Assembly (NCBI RefSeq): GCF_016808095.1 | Contig: NC_068976.1 | Span: 9,147,001-9,211,000 of the forward strand | DNA length: 64,000 nucleotides | DNA from: Vigna angularis | Taxonomy: Eukaryota; Streptophyta; Magnoliopsida; Fabales; Fabaceae | Direction: 5' to 3' | In this document: in pieces, positions 11,707-24,400 of the stretch | Numbering within the stretch: the stretch's first letter is position 1 | How the letters are laid out: the number at the start of each line of letters is the position of its first letter | Made by a program: the position numbers and the translations under genes | The notes under the pieces: generated by a model | What the model was told of the DNA's origin: nothing | Databases searched by the model: none | The model's input: the letters and a program-made list of their open reading frames with translations, nothing else

Positions 11707-12507
11707 AAAATTCATGATTCACATATTCAATACCATTATCAAACCTGATTCTTTTGATATTTTTTCCAAATTGATTTTGGACAAGACGAAAAAAAATTAG
11801 CAAAGATTTGAAAAACTTCTAATTTATTTTTCATAAGGTATGTCCACATGACATAGTACAATTGTCAATAAAGTTAACAAACCATTTGGGAATTTTACCA
11901 CGTCTCAAATGTAACTTGTGGACTCATGATTTTTGTTTTGTTTTGGTCATTAGACTCCCACAGATACATTCCACTTTGTTCCTTAACAGTTAAAATCGTC
12001 TTCCCCGTGGCAATGTCCTGAAAAACACAATAAGTTGAGAAAAATGTTACTGAACAATTTAAATCCTTTGAATTTTTTCATAGAGATAAGACTGTTGGCT
12101 AATTGTGGAACATGTAAAACATCCTTTAATACAATAGATGAGTCCAAAATTATATGTCCCAGAATGACATATAAGTATACCTTGACCATTCACAACTATA
12201 ATAACTTTTTCTCTATTTGTTTTACCATATGAGTTGAAGGACACACAAAAAGGTGTCATATGATCAATTGTTCTTGAATTAAGAATCCAAATACCCTGAG
12301 ACACATAACCAATAATATTGAGACAAATCTTACCTTTCATGGACAAAGTACATGATCTAAAGAGCTTACTCATTCATTCAACCATTCTTTTCAAGTGCTC
12401 GAGTTCCTCCTTGTAAGCTTTCATATCAAGAGTCATAAATGATAGGATATTGGACAGCGACAGCGATGAGTACTGTTGCAGTGGAAATGGAGCTCCGAAG
12501 ATTGGGA
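11690..12507 (-). pseudogene. Ty1/copia gag-protease-integrase remnant
   Basis: On the minus strand, from right to left: SQGIWILNSRTIDHMT (protease; normal WILDSGATDHMT, so the catalytic Asp is Asn and the Gly-Ala are lost), KDVLHVPQLANSLIS (normal KDVLHVPKLSNNLIS), then FGKNIKRIRFDNGIEYVN from integrase. Frames shift between them. RT and RNase H are missing. It continues the element whose 5' LTR and PBS are at 12508-12738. Confidence 0.85.
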
Positions 12508-12738
12508 GCTCTGATACCAACTTGGAAAAGAGAGAGACTTAATTATTTTCATTCATATCAATTACATTCTCCTTACCTCTATTTATAACAATATAATCTT
12601 AGAAAAAAGGAAAATAAGGAAACAATATACTGAAAAATAATCTAGAATATCTTATAAATATTTTCTCTAATTAGAAAGATTCTATAGATATTTTCTCTAA
12701 TTAAGAAGATTCTATAGATATTTTCTCTTATTGCAACA
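12508..12738 (-). repeat. 5' LTR and primer-binding site of the minus-strand copia remnant
   Basis: GCTCTGATACCA (12508-12519) is the reverse complement of the TGGTATCAGAGC primer-binding site. The LTR (about 12520-12738) reads on the minus strand from TGTTGCAATAAGAG and contains three tandem copies of a roughly 30-bp unit with TATCTATAGAATCTT plus a TATAAATAG box. Its inner end does not finish with CA, suggesting decay or a slightly wrong boundary. Confidence 0.75.
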
Positions 12739-14860
12739 CTTATCTTTTGGTTGGGTTTTGACATTAACCCACTAATGATAACACATTAACACTGGGGTTA
12801 ATCGTAACAAGTGTCTCTTATAGGCTTGGATGATCATAGCAAATTTTGTAGTAGAGTGCATTGATTTATTGGTACAGTAAGTGATTATCTATTTTATGTT
12901 ATCAGATTACTTTTATTGGTAATCTTGGACAAACAAACAAAATGCTTTTCTTTGATGGGCTCTCTAACCTAGTGGGCATCTTTCTATGCTAAGTCTACTA
13001 TACACTTATTACAAAACCTTTAAATTGATCAACAAATCGAACAACAAATTCTTTTAATCTTCAAACACAAAGTTAGTTTCATCATCAAAACTTTCTTAAT
13101 TTCAATTTTTTCTTTGTTGCTAACAAGATTTAGTTTAGAGTAGAATAATGTTACCTTGTATCAATTTGCCTAAGATTAGTTTCTTTTATGATAATTTTAG
13201 TATTAGTTTTTTAGTTAGACAAATTCAATTAGTTTAGCATAGGAAGCAATCAAGTTTATATAGTATTCAAATTGTAAGTTTTGATAGTGTAAATTTTAGA
13301 TTGTAAATAGAAAGAGTTTAAAAGTAGTTTTCTGATGTGAGAGTGTCTTTGGTGTTAATTTAGTGTTATTCTTGAATTGTTCACTTCAATTGAAAATTTA
13401 AAAGAAGTATAGTTGCTGCCATGAGAGTCGAAAGATGCCATGCTAAACCTGACTTGCTACTGCCATTTAAAGCATGAGCTGCCATGTTGGATTGATAAAA
13501 GTTGAGATGGATTGATAAAATTAGATTAGACAACGCTACTTACACTTGTCAGAAACGTACTTTTACATTTCTGCACTTTAGAGCTTTCTTAGACTAGAAG
13601 ATTTTCTCTAGATTTCTTCCTTTGCCTATACTACAAAGTGAGCATGGTGATGGAGAAGCTTTGAAGTTGAATCTGTTTTAGTTTCCAGTAACTACATTTG
13701 GTTTTCTTTATTCAAATTCAGTTCTTATTTTCATGTCTATGCAATTCCCACTGTTCAATTAATCTCTTCTCTTATTCTCATATGTTTCTTCAAATTCACC
13801 AAAGCTTAAACTCAAATTTATGAAAATAGCTCTTGTTCTTTAATCAACACTGATTTCTTTAGTAGATTCACTCTAGAAATTAGAGAATGCAATGTCATCA
13901 ATTGAGAATTAAGTGACTGCAATGTCATCAATTGAGAATTAAGTGACTGCAATGTCAACCATAATTCAAAAGACCAAAAATAATCTCTTCTCTTTGAATT
14001 TCTGTTTTTAGTTAATTTGTGTGTTCATCTGTGATTTTGTGATTCATTGCTTCAATCATTTTCCATTCATCTTATTCAGTACATCCATTTCATTTTGATG
14101 TTTCTAATTCATCATCTTTCATTAAAAACTGAAAAACTGAAGAAACCAGAACCTAGACAGGTATTTCTGTTAAATTCGTTCATTTTGTTTACCTAGGATT
14201 GCTTAGTTTAGGATTTTCATTTTCTAATGATTGTTTGTTCAAAATTTTGATTTCTATCTTCAATTCAATCCATATAACATTCATTCGCACACTTAGTTCC
14301 AATTCCAAATTATTCAATCACATTCAAATCATACCTGCACCACAACTGTCACGTATTCACATTTTCTATTTTACAGCTTTTTCATTTGATTCGTGTTTCA
14401 ATATTTTGAAGTCTTTAGTACGTTCTAAATTCATTTTCGTGTTACTTTTAGTTCTAGATGACTATATGAATTAGTTCCATTGTAAAATAGCATATAAGTT
14501 TCTTTACAACATTTCATCAAACACTTATACATAGTTAGATTTTCTTAGACATTTTGGCAAACACTATTGGTTTTCACTTTCCATCATTTTAGCCACTATT
14601 TTAGTTTAGTTTAGGTTTATTGTCATTCATATACACATCTCAATGGTTTATATACCATTTTCATGCATTAAAATAACTTTTATAATTGTTTTTAGATAGA
14701 TATCCATTTTTCACAGTGTTAAGGAATAATCTCAGATTTTCATACACTGATTCACTACACTTTTGGACATTTCCTGGTTGACCACTTTTGTACATTAGAA
14801 GGGGTAAATTAGGTTTTGTTTGAATTTCTATGGGACTAGGAGTTCAACACCTCTCTAGGT
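12739..14860. other. Retroelement-like AT-rich stretch, mostly unassigned
   Basis: No open frame with a known domain. One 30-bp tandem repeat is present at 13888-13957. The T-rich character and lack of genes suggest old transposon sequence, without diagnostic ends. Confidence 0.5.
13888..13957. repeat. 30-bp tandem repeat, 2.3 copies
   Basis: Units at 13888-13917 and 13918-13947 are identical and start TGCAATGTCATC; a 10-bp partial third unit follows. Confidence 0.95.
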
Positions 14861-14869
14861 ATTATGTCT

Positions 14870-16060
14870 CAATCTCCTCCTAAGATCAATAACTCACGAT
14901 TATAATAATCAAAATGATCTCACTCAGGATGGTTACAATGGTTTCGATCAACTCAATATCAATCTTTAACAATTGGATATGACAATATAAACCCACAATG
15001 TTTTCTCTCTTTCTCTTTCTCTTCAAGAATATATTGGACAATGCTTTAGCTCTTTGACACTTTCTCCTTTTTTTCTTTCTTTTTCTTAACTTGTTCTTCA
15101 TCTCTTGGTATTTATAGTTGTTATATGCCTTTTGATTGTTGATGTGTATTTAATTTAGCATATTTTGTGTATCTTCACATATCTTCTTATTTCTTCATTT
15201 GAAAGTTCTTGATGATCAATTAGAGTGTATTCCATTTCAACGTTCAGATTTTATTGATCAATTTGCGATTGATCTTGATCACTTTGTCATTGTCTGATAG
15301 ATACTTATCTAGTATCTTTTGTGTGCTTCTACATTAACTTGTCTAATGCATTATATTGGCTTGTTCTAATGCATGTCCTAACTTGTCTACTTTTTTGTAG
15401 AAGTCCAATGCTTTACCACTTTAAGTTGACATGTTTGGTCAACGTGGTTGTCTGATACATTCATTTTGCTTTGCATTGTTGAGTCATGTAGTCCTTGTAT
15501 TTTGACCATGTAGTGTTTATTGTCTAACACTTGTGTAGAACCTCATTTGTCTGATGGCTTGGTTGTCTAGATCTAGCCTTTAACTTGTTTAACCAGTGCT
15601 TTTAACTTAGCTTCTCTAAGCGTTGCTTTATCGTATGTATGCTTCTTTCTTCAAGCATTAACTTGTTCTCTGTTTTGATGTGCTTGGCTTAAACTCATTG
15701 AACACATTAGTTGAACAAAACATATGCATATTCATATTCATAAGGAATCAATTCACGAGTTACTGGGTCGTCTAATGGTCATGTGTGTATGTCTAATGAA
15801 GTCTATTCCTTGATTGACTCTTCCTATGTCCAGAGATTTATCTAAGATATAATTCTAATCAATCTAAAGCTTATCCAGAACGTTTGTGTAATGTCTTATC
15901 CCTGCTTGGTTCATTATATGTTTTGTTATCATCAAAACTTATTCATTCTCAAGCTCGTCTAATGGGGTTTCCAGCATCTTGAAGCATCTAATGCTAACAA
16001 TCTCTCCCTTTTCTATTATGACAAATTATATATGAAACAGGCTATCTTGCTTATGTTGAA
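14870..16060 (-). repeat. LTR-type retroelement remnant with GTCTAATGC motifs
   Basis: The stretch is rich in dispersed GTCTAATGC/GTCTGATGG-like motifs and ends near ATCTCTCCCTTTTCTATTATGACAAA; a similar CTCCCCCTTTTTGATGATGACAAA string borders LTRs of SIRE/Maximus-type copia elements in legumes (from memory). No LTR pair or TSD was found. Confidence 0.35.
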
Positions 16061-17104
16061 AGAATTATTGCTTTTTGTTGACAGCAGAATTAATGATCAA
16101 TTTTCACTCTATTGTTAATCACAATATCATTTGATTTGTAGTTTGATATTACTTACTGATTAACTTATATTGATACCACTTGTTGAAATGTTTCTTGTAA
16201 GATTCAACATGTATCAATATCAGAGTTAAACTTAATTATCAGAGTAAAGCAATAATTTACCAAAGAATAAGCAAGTATACATCAACAGATAAATGATACA
16301 CTACTTGTTGGTTATTATATACATTTATACCATTTTCCCTTTGCTTATTTATACTACTTGTTAATTACCATTTGTTAAGATAGTATTCTATTAAGTCCTT
16401 TTTACTCCCCCCGATTTATATGTGCTTGTTATGCTTATGTTTCTTCAATGTTTCACTTCCACTTCTCCCATTTTGTCAATCAGGAAAAAGATGATAAGTA
16501 GGGGTAGAATATGAAGAACATAGACTCTGAAGGAAACATATTTTTCATTGATAGCTTTCATCTTTCTCTTGAATCTTTCAATTTGTTCCAAGCTGTGTGC
16601 AGGAATTGCTTTGGATAAAAACAATGGAGTGCCATTCTTCCCCGACAGTTTCTTGTAATTATCTCCACAGACACTGTAGAATCCTCTAGCTCCCTTTTTT
16701 TATGGTTTCCAAATATCCTCTTACATTGAAGTTTTGATCTTGGAGGAACATGGTTGTCACATCATCAGGTGAGAAGGTATGAGCATGAGTAATAATGGAG
16801 ATAGATCCCTTGGAGTTTCTTTGTTATTTGATGAAGAGGCTTTATCGTTGTGTCTCCACAACATCTTATTCCAGGTGTCATAAGCAACTTCCTGAGTCAG
16901 TTTCCGCAAAAATCCTTTCTCAGAATGGAACATCGAGGACCAATTTCTGTATGAAGGACGAAAGTACTTTGTCTACTAGGTGGTGGCCTTTTTGCCTTGT
17001 TCTTTCTTAAATTTAATGCCCTTATTCTTGGACAGATGAGATCAGGTGCAATCTTGATAGAAAGAGTTTAACTAAATAAGTAGAAGTTTATTGGGTGATT
17101 TCCT

Positions 17105-17416
17105 CTAAAATTTAAGTTTACCGAATCTAACTCTGTTGTAAAATAGACTTAAAAATTCCGAAATAACAGATTTAGAAAGCCTGTTTTGTGATAGTGCTTT
17201 GATCATTAAGGGAGATGGGATAGTTAGGGTCATTGAGCTTGTAGGTGGGACCAATTTTCTTTTAGATTTTGTAGGAACTCCAGTTGTTGAGGATGATTTG
17301 ATTTTCTTTGCTTTTCTGGTAAGGGGCAACTTCTTCCTCTTGACTGTTTTCTCAAATACTGCTACCATTTCCTGAGTAGCTACCTCAGTTGGTTCATCAG
17401 TTTCATTGGCAAACAT
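17105..17416 (-). pseudogene. Unrecognised Lys/Ser-rich coding remnant
   Basis: 104-codon minus-strand frame beginning MFANETDEPTEVATQE, followed by several Lys/Arg clusters (VKRKKLPLTRKAKKIKSSS). The flanking minus-strand frames are broken by stops. I do not recognise a family; because of the neighbouring LTR-like material it could be from the gag or env-like part of a retroelement. It has no start context or intron evidence for a cellular gene. Confidence 0.25.
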
Positions 17417-17883
17417 GATGTCTTTAGCAGGTTGAGAAATAGTTTCTTTTTCACCTCTTTTGAAAAAGAATTTTGTTGCATAGCTACTGCCAGATTTTAG
17501 TCATTGGGCAAAGCTTTTTGTATATTTCTTTGGAGGGAACTTTAATTAATGTCTTTAAAAGAGTATCTTTTTTGGTAACATGGGTAGTATGGTGACTTTG
17601 GATAACAAATTACAATTTAGGCGAGTAAAACAAATTGGTGATGGAAATATCATAAAAATCAATTTATCTATTAGAGATAAATTGTCAGTTTGGATTATAT
17701 AAAAGCCAACCTTAGCTACTAAAGATTTTGGAGTAGTTCTTAAATCAGTTAAGAATAAATTAGTAAATTAGTGTGGGTTAGTGGAGATTATAGTACTTGA
17801 AAGCTTGTTTAAAAATGTAATGTATTATAAGTTCATATAATATAATAAATGTGTTTGAATGTTGTGTAGTTACAAAATGAGGG

Positions 17884-17884
<1 letters not shown>

Positions 17885-17928
<44 letters not shown>
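17885..17928. repeat. Poly(G) homopolymer, 44 G
   Basis: GGGC followed by 44 consecutive G on the plus strand in otherwise AT-rich DNA; it is followed by a short imperfect repeat of ATAATATAGTGGTA...ATCGTATGTAGATT. Homopolymers of this length are rare in plant nuclear DNA and error-prone in assemblies. Confidence 0.95.
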
Positions 17929-17929
<1 letters not shown>

Positions 17930-18443
17930 ATTAATATAGTGGTATATCGTATCGTATGTAGATTGGAAAATTATAATATAGTGGTAATATCGTATGTAGA
18001 TTATAATATATTTTGGAATGTAGTGAAAGTGAGACGTGGTGGTTTAGTATACTTAAAAAGTAAATATTCAGTGGTTTAAATATTATGAGAGAATATTTTA
18101 ACAGCGAGGTAACATTGTGTTAGGGATTGATACTATGTATAATAAAAAGAAAGCTTTCTATGGTTGTTATTTTAGTTTTTTTTTTATATAACTTAAATAT
18201 AGGTTGGATGTAATAGTTTATTGGCCTAATAATAGACGAAAATTTACGTATGATACAATATGTGTATATTTATGTATGTTATAATTTTTTATTTTTTTTA
18301 TAATTATGCATCAAATTTAGAGAGAAATTCAGTTATCCATGCAAAAATCATGCATAGGTATACTAGACGTGTGAAAGTTACATTAGATTTAAGGACATTG
18401 GTTAAAGTATATACTTTTTGAGCATAGTTAATTCATTTATATA

Positions 18444-19341
18444 CACTAGTACAAAAACAGCGTACAACGTCGAATATTTTTAGTTTTTAAATACGCATTA
18501 CGCATTCGAGTTCGACGTCATAGTGGGAGACGTAAGTTTGACTTCGAATTTAAAAAATTCGACGTTAACTTAACATCGAATTTTGTCAATATTCGACGTT
18601 AACCACTTTTTTTTTGGTTTTTTTTAATTAATTGTGATCCTTTTTTACAACTCTACGAGACCTGCAAAGCAGAAAAAACAACAAATTTCAGTTTTTGGTA
18701 TTTTATAAAGCATGAACTATGAACGTGTAGTGTAGTATCAACAACAAACAATAATAACCAACAACAAACAAGTTCAATCAAACAACAACAACAAACAAGT
18801 TCAACCAAACAACAACATCAAACAAGTTCAACAAAAAAAACAACAAATAAGTTCTTCAAAACAAAAACGAAAACTAACCTTCAAAAAGTGGGTTCGTCGG
18901 AATAAAGTTTCGTCACTAGTGAGAGAGAAAGCAGAATGCGCCTACGAAGGACAAGAGCACGAAAATAATTGGTTAAAACAAACAAAAATCATACATAAAG
19001 TAATTAATTAACATGCATTTGTATCAAATGAAAGAAAGATTACATGTGATGCTCGTCAAACTTCGTTCGAGAAAAGTTTGAGAAGAGAAGAGGGTATCAC
19101 ACGCTAAGATAAAGTGAATGAATTTTCAATGTCCCGCTCAAATTTTTATTGAATTTGCTAACCTTTTGACATCGAATTTAAAAGTCATTCGACGTTTTAT
19201 ATCTTTTACGTCGAATTACAATTCTAAACGATATTTAATAATTGAATTTATTTACAAAAATGCCACCGCTCATTTTTAACATTGGTTATTTAGTGGTTGG
19301 ACGTTGAATGCGTAACGTTATACGCTGTTTTTGTACTAGTA
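18444..19341. mobile_element. Non-autonomous CACTA (En/Spm) element with 3-bp TSD
   Basis: Left end CACTAGTACAAAAACAGCG and right end CGCTGTTTTTGTACTAGTA are inverted over about 20 bp with one terminal mismatch. ATA flanks both sides (18441-18443, 19342-19344), the 3-bp TSD of CACTA elements. Sub-terminal ACGTCGAA/TTCGACGT motifs occur several times in both orientations near both ends, as expected for transposase-binding repeats. The 898-bp interior has no transposase but contains a CAACAACAAACAAGTTCAA minisatellite around 18740-18855. Confidence 0.88.
18740..18855. repeat. AACAACAAACAAGTTCAA-type minisatellite inside the CACTA element
   Basis: About five imperfect copies of an AACAAGTTCAAHCAAACAACAACA unit. 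Confidence 0.75.
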
Positions 19342-19344
19342 ATA

Positions 19345-20700
19345 CATTACCAATTTTCTATTTACCTTTATTAAGAGTGCAAACGAATGATCCAAAGCAA
19401 CATACATGGTCTTCACTCTTGAGACAATATCACAAGAAGATTATTCCCATTAGTTGTTAATAAAATTAACTATAGTATATATTCTTATGAAAAAGATATT
19501 ACATTTTTTGTACCTATGATTGAAATTACAACTCCACTTAATGGTTAGGAAAGATGTTTGGTGGACTTGCTATCATAAAGTTATTTGATCTTAACTTGAA
19601 CTCTTGAAACTATTGAAAAAATTGAAAGAAAACGTAAGAGATGTTCATATCCAAAGCATAAACTTAATGTAGAAAATATTCAAAGGGAAAAATGTTTCCC
19701 AATGCACCCCACATGAGAATGATGTTTTCCAATGCACCACACACGAGAATGGCCAAAAACATATCTTTCAATCATCAATGGAAGACCTAAAATGCATTAA
19801 ATGCTCACCTTTATCAAGGGTGAGATTCGTGCATGGGAGAAAGTGAGGAGAAATGTAGCACACAAGATTTTTTAAACACATGCATTAAAAAAGGGTTTTT
19901 CATTTGACGCTTATAGATCATATCTAAATTTACGTCCATCTAATGTATACATAATAGACGTAATTTTATGTCTGACTTATAAGTGTCAAATGTAATGATG
20001 CCTATAGGTCAAACATAAATGGTGACTATTTAATTACAAAATTGTCATTGCACATTTTCAAGTTTGTTGCCTACATGTTAGGCATAAATTTAGTGACATG
20101 GTAAGTTGTTTTTGGGTTGATGATTGTAATTGGATAAAATGAAAATATATGCTTGTTTGGAAATGTTGGGTTGAGTTCTCAATTGTGTGTTTAAAAAGTC
20201 AAACATAGTCAAGTCCATTTTGTCTCATTATTTAATCTAAGTGGAAAGGGATGGTCACAAGAGATAGGTTTATTTTTGCAAACCTTTGGGGAGAGAAAAG
20301 AGAGAGAAAATTTGTTGGCATATTTACTAAGCCATCTTAGTAAAATTTCGATTCCTATTTTGTTCACGGTTGGATTGGGTTGAAATTTGGACAACAGGTT
20401 TGCGACATAGGATTCTTTATTTTGACCATTGGGATTGTCAATTGGATGTTTGAGGCTTGAGAAATTAGTTCTGCACTATTGCTCTATTTCTAGTTCTCTT
20501 TCTTTATTTTTCTTATTTGAGCATTATTGTTTTTATGTATTGGCTAGTTTAGACACTTATTTGTGTTTTTGATTTGATCCTCTAGCACTTATACTTGATC
20601 TGAGTAAAGTTTTATTTACTTGCTTGTGGGAGTGGATTTTTACTTCTCACATTGAGAGGGTTTTTCCATGTTAAAAATATTATATGTTTATAATCATATA
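19345..20700. other. No gene seen
   Basis: AT-rich. Around 19895-20000 short inverted arms (CATTTGACGCTTATA against TTATAAGTGTCAAATG) suggest the remains of a small inverted-repeat element, but no TSD was identified. Confidence 0.5.
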
Positions 20701-20734
20701 GCTAATGAGACATACATGCTAGAACTTTGTAGGA

Positions 20735-21504
20735 GAAGATTGAGTCTTTGAATGCTTCTAAGTTGGGCAATAATAGACTATGTTTGTTGAATTGCTTGAT
20801 GAATTTAAGATATACGGAGAGTTCTTCCATTTTAGATTATTTAAATGAGTTTCACGGGTTCTTAGATCAGTTTGTCAAGAATGGGTATCAAGATGAATTT
20901 GTGGGATTATGGTTACTAAGCACCCTTCTAGAGTCTTGAGTTACAAACTTAGCCCCTAAGGGCATTGTTTCTTTCTAGATGGCAAAGAGCAGTACTTTTA
21001 ATGAAGAGTTGAGAAGGAAAACACATGGTTTTTCATCCTAGTTTGATGTGTTTTTCATCTTACTTTGATGTGTTTTTCACAAAAAATAAGGGGAGGAGTC
21101 AAGAAAAGGAACCAAAGGGTGGTAGAGAGAATAACACGAGCTAGTCCCAGTCAAGATACAAGAATATGAAGTGTCATTATTGTAATAAAAATGATTACAT
21201 TAAAAAAATACTATTTTAAAAGGAAAAAGGAGAACATAGATAAAAAGGACAAATAGAAAGAGAATGATGATGATGATGGTCGTGTTAATACTACTATTAT
21301 AGGTAGTGATATTGTTTTTCTTCGTGATTGAGTCTATTAATCTTGTATCTGATGAGAACATGTGGATTATTAATAGTGGTGTTACATTGAATGTTACACT
21401 GAGGAAGAAGTTCTTCACATCTTAGACATATGGTGATTTTGGAGTGTTGAAGAAGGGTAATCGTGTTTCAAAGGTTGTTGGTATTGGTGATGTTTGCTGG
21501 AAAA
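20735..21504 (+). pseudogene. Ty1/copia gag-protease remnant
   Basis: Gag-like residues YLNEFHGFLDQ and ESWVTNLAPKG, then ELRRKTHGF. A degenerate zinc knuckle follows (CHYCNKNDYIKK, His and last Cys lost), then MWIINSGVTLNVTLRKKFF and KKGNRVSKVVGIGDVCW, the copia protease region (normal WVIDSGASLHVTPRKDFF); the catalytic Asp is replaced by Asn. Several stops. The frame is cut at 21505 by the insertion of the next copia element. Confidence 0.85.
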
Positions 21505-21505
21505 C

Positions 21506-22512
21506 TGTTAGCTATATTAGATTATTAAATATCTTATTTTTATTTTTTATCTTCTGTCAGTTTGTTATTATTTTTTATTTGTATCTTGAGTTTAGTCTAT
21601 ATTTCTTTTACTATAAATACAATACCCTATATGTATATTCAATACAAGAGAGATTAATTTCGTACATAGTTTTTACTATATTGAACATGGTATCAAAGCT
21701 AGGTTATTTTAGGAAAAAAAATTGTAGTCTTTGCCACTACTGTCGTCGAAGTTATAGTTTTGACTAATGACCACACGGTTTTGATCGTCTCGACCAGGAA
21801 ATCATCGTGTCATCAACAATGCCTCCATCAGAGCTCTTACTTGCTCTCACACGCCTACCAAAGTTGTGGATCTACTCCCTTTTTTGTTGTGCGTGGCAAC
21901 AAGTCCCATCTCATCTCTGGTAGCGATTCAGAGCGCCAAGGTCGCCTCTTTCTTTTGTTTTAGGATTTGTGCCCAATGTATTGATTGAAGAATCTTGAAT
22001 TTTTAGGGTTTCTCTCTTTCTCTCTCTCTCTCTCTCTTATTTGTCCATGACTTCTTTTGTTATTGTCTCTTTTAACCTCTCTTCAATTATCAGTGGGTTT
22101 GACTCGTCCATATATACTTTTTCTCTCCAGTGGAAAAGATGTCTTCTCTTAGTTTATTTATAGTCATGATGGCTCTTCAACAATCCTCTTTATCAACTGG
22201 ATGTCAATAGTGTGCTCCTTAATGGTGATTTATAAGAAGAAATGTATATGGAGCAACCTCCTGAATTTGTTGCTCAATGGGAGTATTCTGGGTTGGTATG
22301 TCGTCTTTTATGTTGTGTTCGCAAATCATTAACAATTTGGTATCACTCGAGTATAGAAATAAATATTTTCACTAAGTCTTTACGAGGGTCGAGAATTGGT
22401 TATATTTGTATGCACTATTTCGAGAGAGAGTGTTAATTATATTAGATCATTAGATATCTTAGATAGATATTTTATCTTTACTTAGTTTGTTATTATTCCT
22501 TATTTGTATTTT
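21506..22512 (+). mobile_element. Internally deleted Ty1/copia element, nested in the previous one
   Basis: 5' LTR 21506-21687 (TGTTAGCTAT ... TTGAACA, with a TATAAATA box) is followed by TGGTATCAAAGC (21688-21699), a one-mismatch initiator-Met PBS. The interior keeps a short RT piece (QLDVNSVLLNGDL, EEMYMEQPPEFVAQ near 22190-22280) and then jumps to the polyprotein C-terminus (IFTKSLRGSRIGYIC). A purine tract CGAGAGAGAG ends at 22430 and the 3' LTR starts at 22431 (TGTTAATTAT), truncated at about 22512. Complete copia elements are about 5 kb, so most of gag-pol is deleted. Confidence 0.85.
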
Positions 22513-24400
22513 GGTGCCATGGAATGGTTAGCGTGAACAACAAACTAAGAGGGGGTGAATTGGTTTCTTATTGCAAATCGTGTCTTTAATAATTTTCTTT
22601 TATAATCCAATTTCCTTAGTGATAAATTTAAAACTATTATAAAAAATGTAAGGAAGAGAGAAAATTGCATAGAGAATTTTATATTGGTTCAGATCACAAA
22701 GATCCTAGGTCTAGTTGTTAATCCAAATGAAAATTAACATTCCACTATCACAAAACAAACAAATTGTTACAATTAAAAAGAAAAACAAGTTTAAGGTTTA
22801 GAACACCTCTCTTCTTACCACAAGAGATGAAACTCACTTCTCATGAAGGCCACAAGGGATGAACACCTCATTCGAATGCTTCAAAAAAGATGAACACTTC
22901 CTTTGAATCTTCACAAAGGATGACAAGCTTCACTCAACAACAACAACAACACTCAAAATCAAATCTAGTAAAAGTTCTCGCTCTATACCAAGCGTATATA
23001 GTTACTTCATCGTTAGACGATGTTTTGGTTGAGCTCATGGCATCGTTTAGTCAAGTAAACGCTTCTTTAGCTTTTGTCTCTTTTTAAACAAATAACGTTT
23101 AACTTGCTTAAGCTTTCTTTTTGATAATTATGTCTTTTAATATGTTTTGTTAGAGACATTGTCTTGACTTATTTGTTTTCGAGAGAAGCTGAATAATTAT
23201 TCTAGGGTATTATATAAGCATTGAGTGTTTAACTCAATTTTTCTTAGACGCTATAGACACAACAACGTTTAGCCATGCGTTTGGGTGTTTTAACCTAGAC
23301 ATTTTTCTATTTCCTAAGGCCTAAGTGTTTACCTAACTTTTTCTATGTTTGGGGATTCTGGTTTTAGGTTGTGTATGTTTGAGGTTTAGGCTCTAAGTCT
23401 TTTGTTTTTATCTTAAGGTTTTTCTGATCATTATCCTAAGTTGTTTTCTTGTTTTCTAGAGTCTTGAGTTGTTTGTCTTCGGTTGATGTCTTAAGTTTTC
23501 TTAGTCTAGTTTTTCGTTATTTAATCCTTTTTCCTAGATGATCATCTACAACTTTTAGGTATGTTCTTTTTAGCTAAAGTTTTATCCTATTTCTAACTAG
23601 AGTTTTATCCTATTGTTTCAGACCTTTTGCTTTCTACTCTATCTCTTGAGCAGTTGTAGTTTCATTTCCCTTTCTTGGCTCATGGCTTTGTGTTCTTCTA
23701 TTCTAATCTATGGTTTTCTAATCTCATATTTCTTTTAGCTTAGAGTTAGTTTTCTAGGATGTTTTACCTCAGTGTTAGATGATTGTTTTCTATCCTAGTG
23801 TCTAACTGAAGGTTGGTTTCCTAGTTTAGGTTTGGGTTTTTCTTAACTTATTCTATCTTAAGATTGTCTGTTTCTTTAGCCTAGATGTTTTTCACCCTAT
23901 TTGGTTTGCTAAATGTTTTCACCCTATTTTAACTTAGTCTTTTCTATCTTAAAATTGTTTGTTTCCTTAGCCTAGATGTTTTTCACCCTATTTGGTTTGC
24001 TAAGTGTATTTCTAGTTTGGAGTTAGCTTTCCATACACTGAGACTTCTTTGTTTCATGCTATTTTGTTAAACTTCAAAACCAAGACTAGGGTTTCTATTA
24101 GACAAGCTTAATGATAAATTAAAACAAATAAAAGTGTAAGGAAGAGAGAAAATTGCATAGGTGATTTTATACTAGTTCAGATCACAAGGATCCTACATCC
24201 AATTGTTAATTTCAAATGAGAATTAACGATTCACTATCACAAACCAATAAACTCTTACAATTAAAAAGAAAATAAAAAGTTTAAGGTTAGAACATTTCGT
24301 TGGTTTGTTGAACGCGTTAACCATTCCGTTGCACCGCTCTAACAATACTCATACGATAAAGACAACTAAAATAACCAGAAATAGATTCCACCTAATTCAC
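22513..24400 (-). repeat. LTR-type retroelement remnant with internal direct repeat
   Basis: Starts near AGAGGGGGTGAATTGG, a string that commonly borders legume copia LTRs in this orientation (from memory). Two diverged copies of a roughly 150-bp segment lie at about 22650-22800 and 24122-24297 (shared GAGAGAAAATTGCATAG and TTAACRATTCACTATCAC-like strings). Between them is T-rich DNA with a 75-bp imperfect tandem repeat at 23845-23915 and 23931-24006. No intact coding sequence. Confidence 0.5.
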
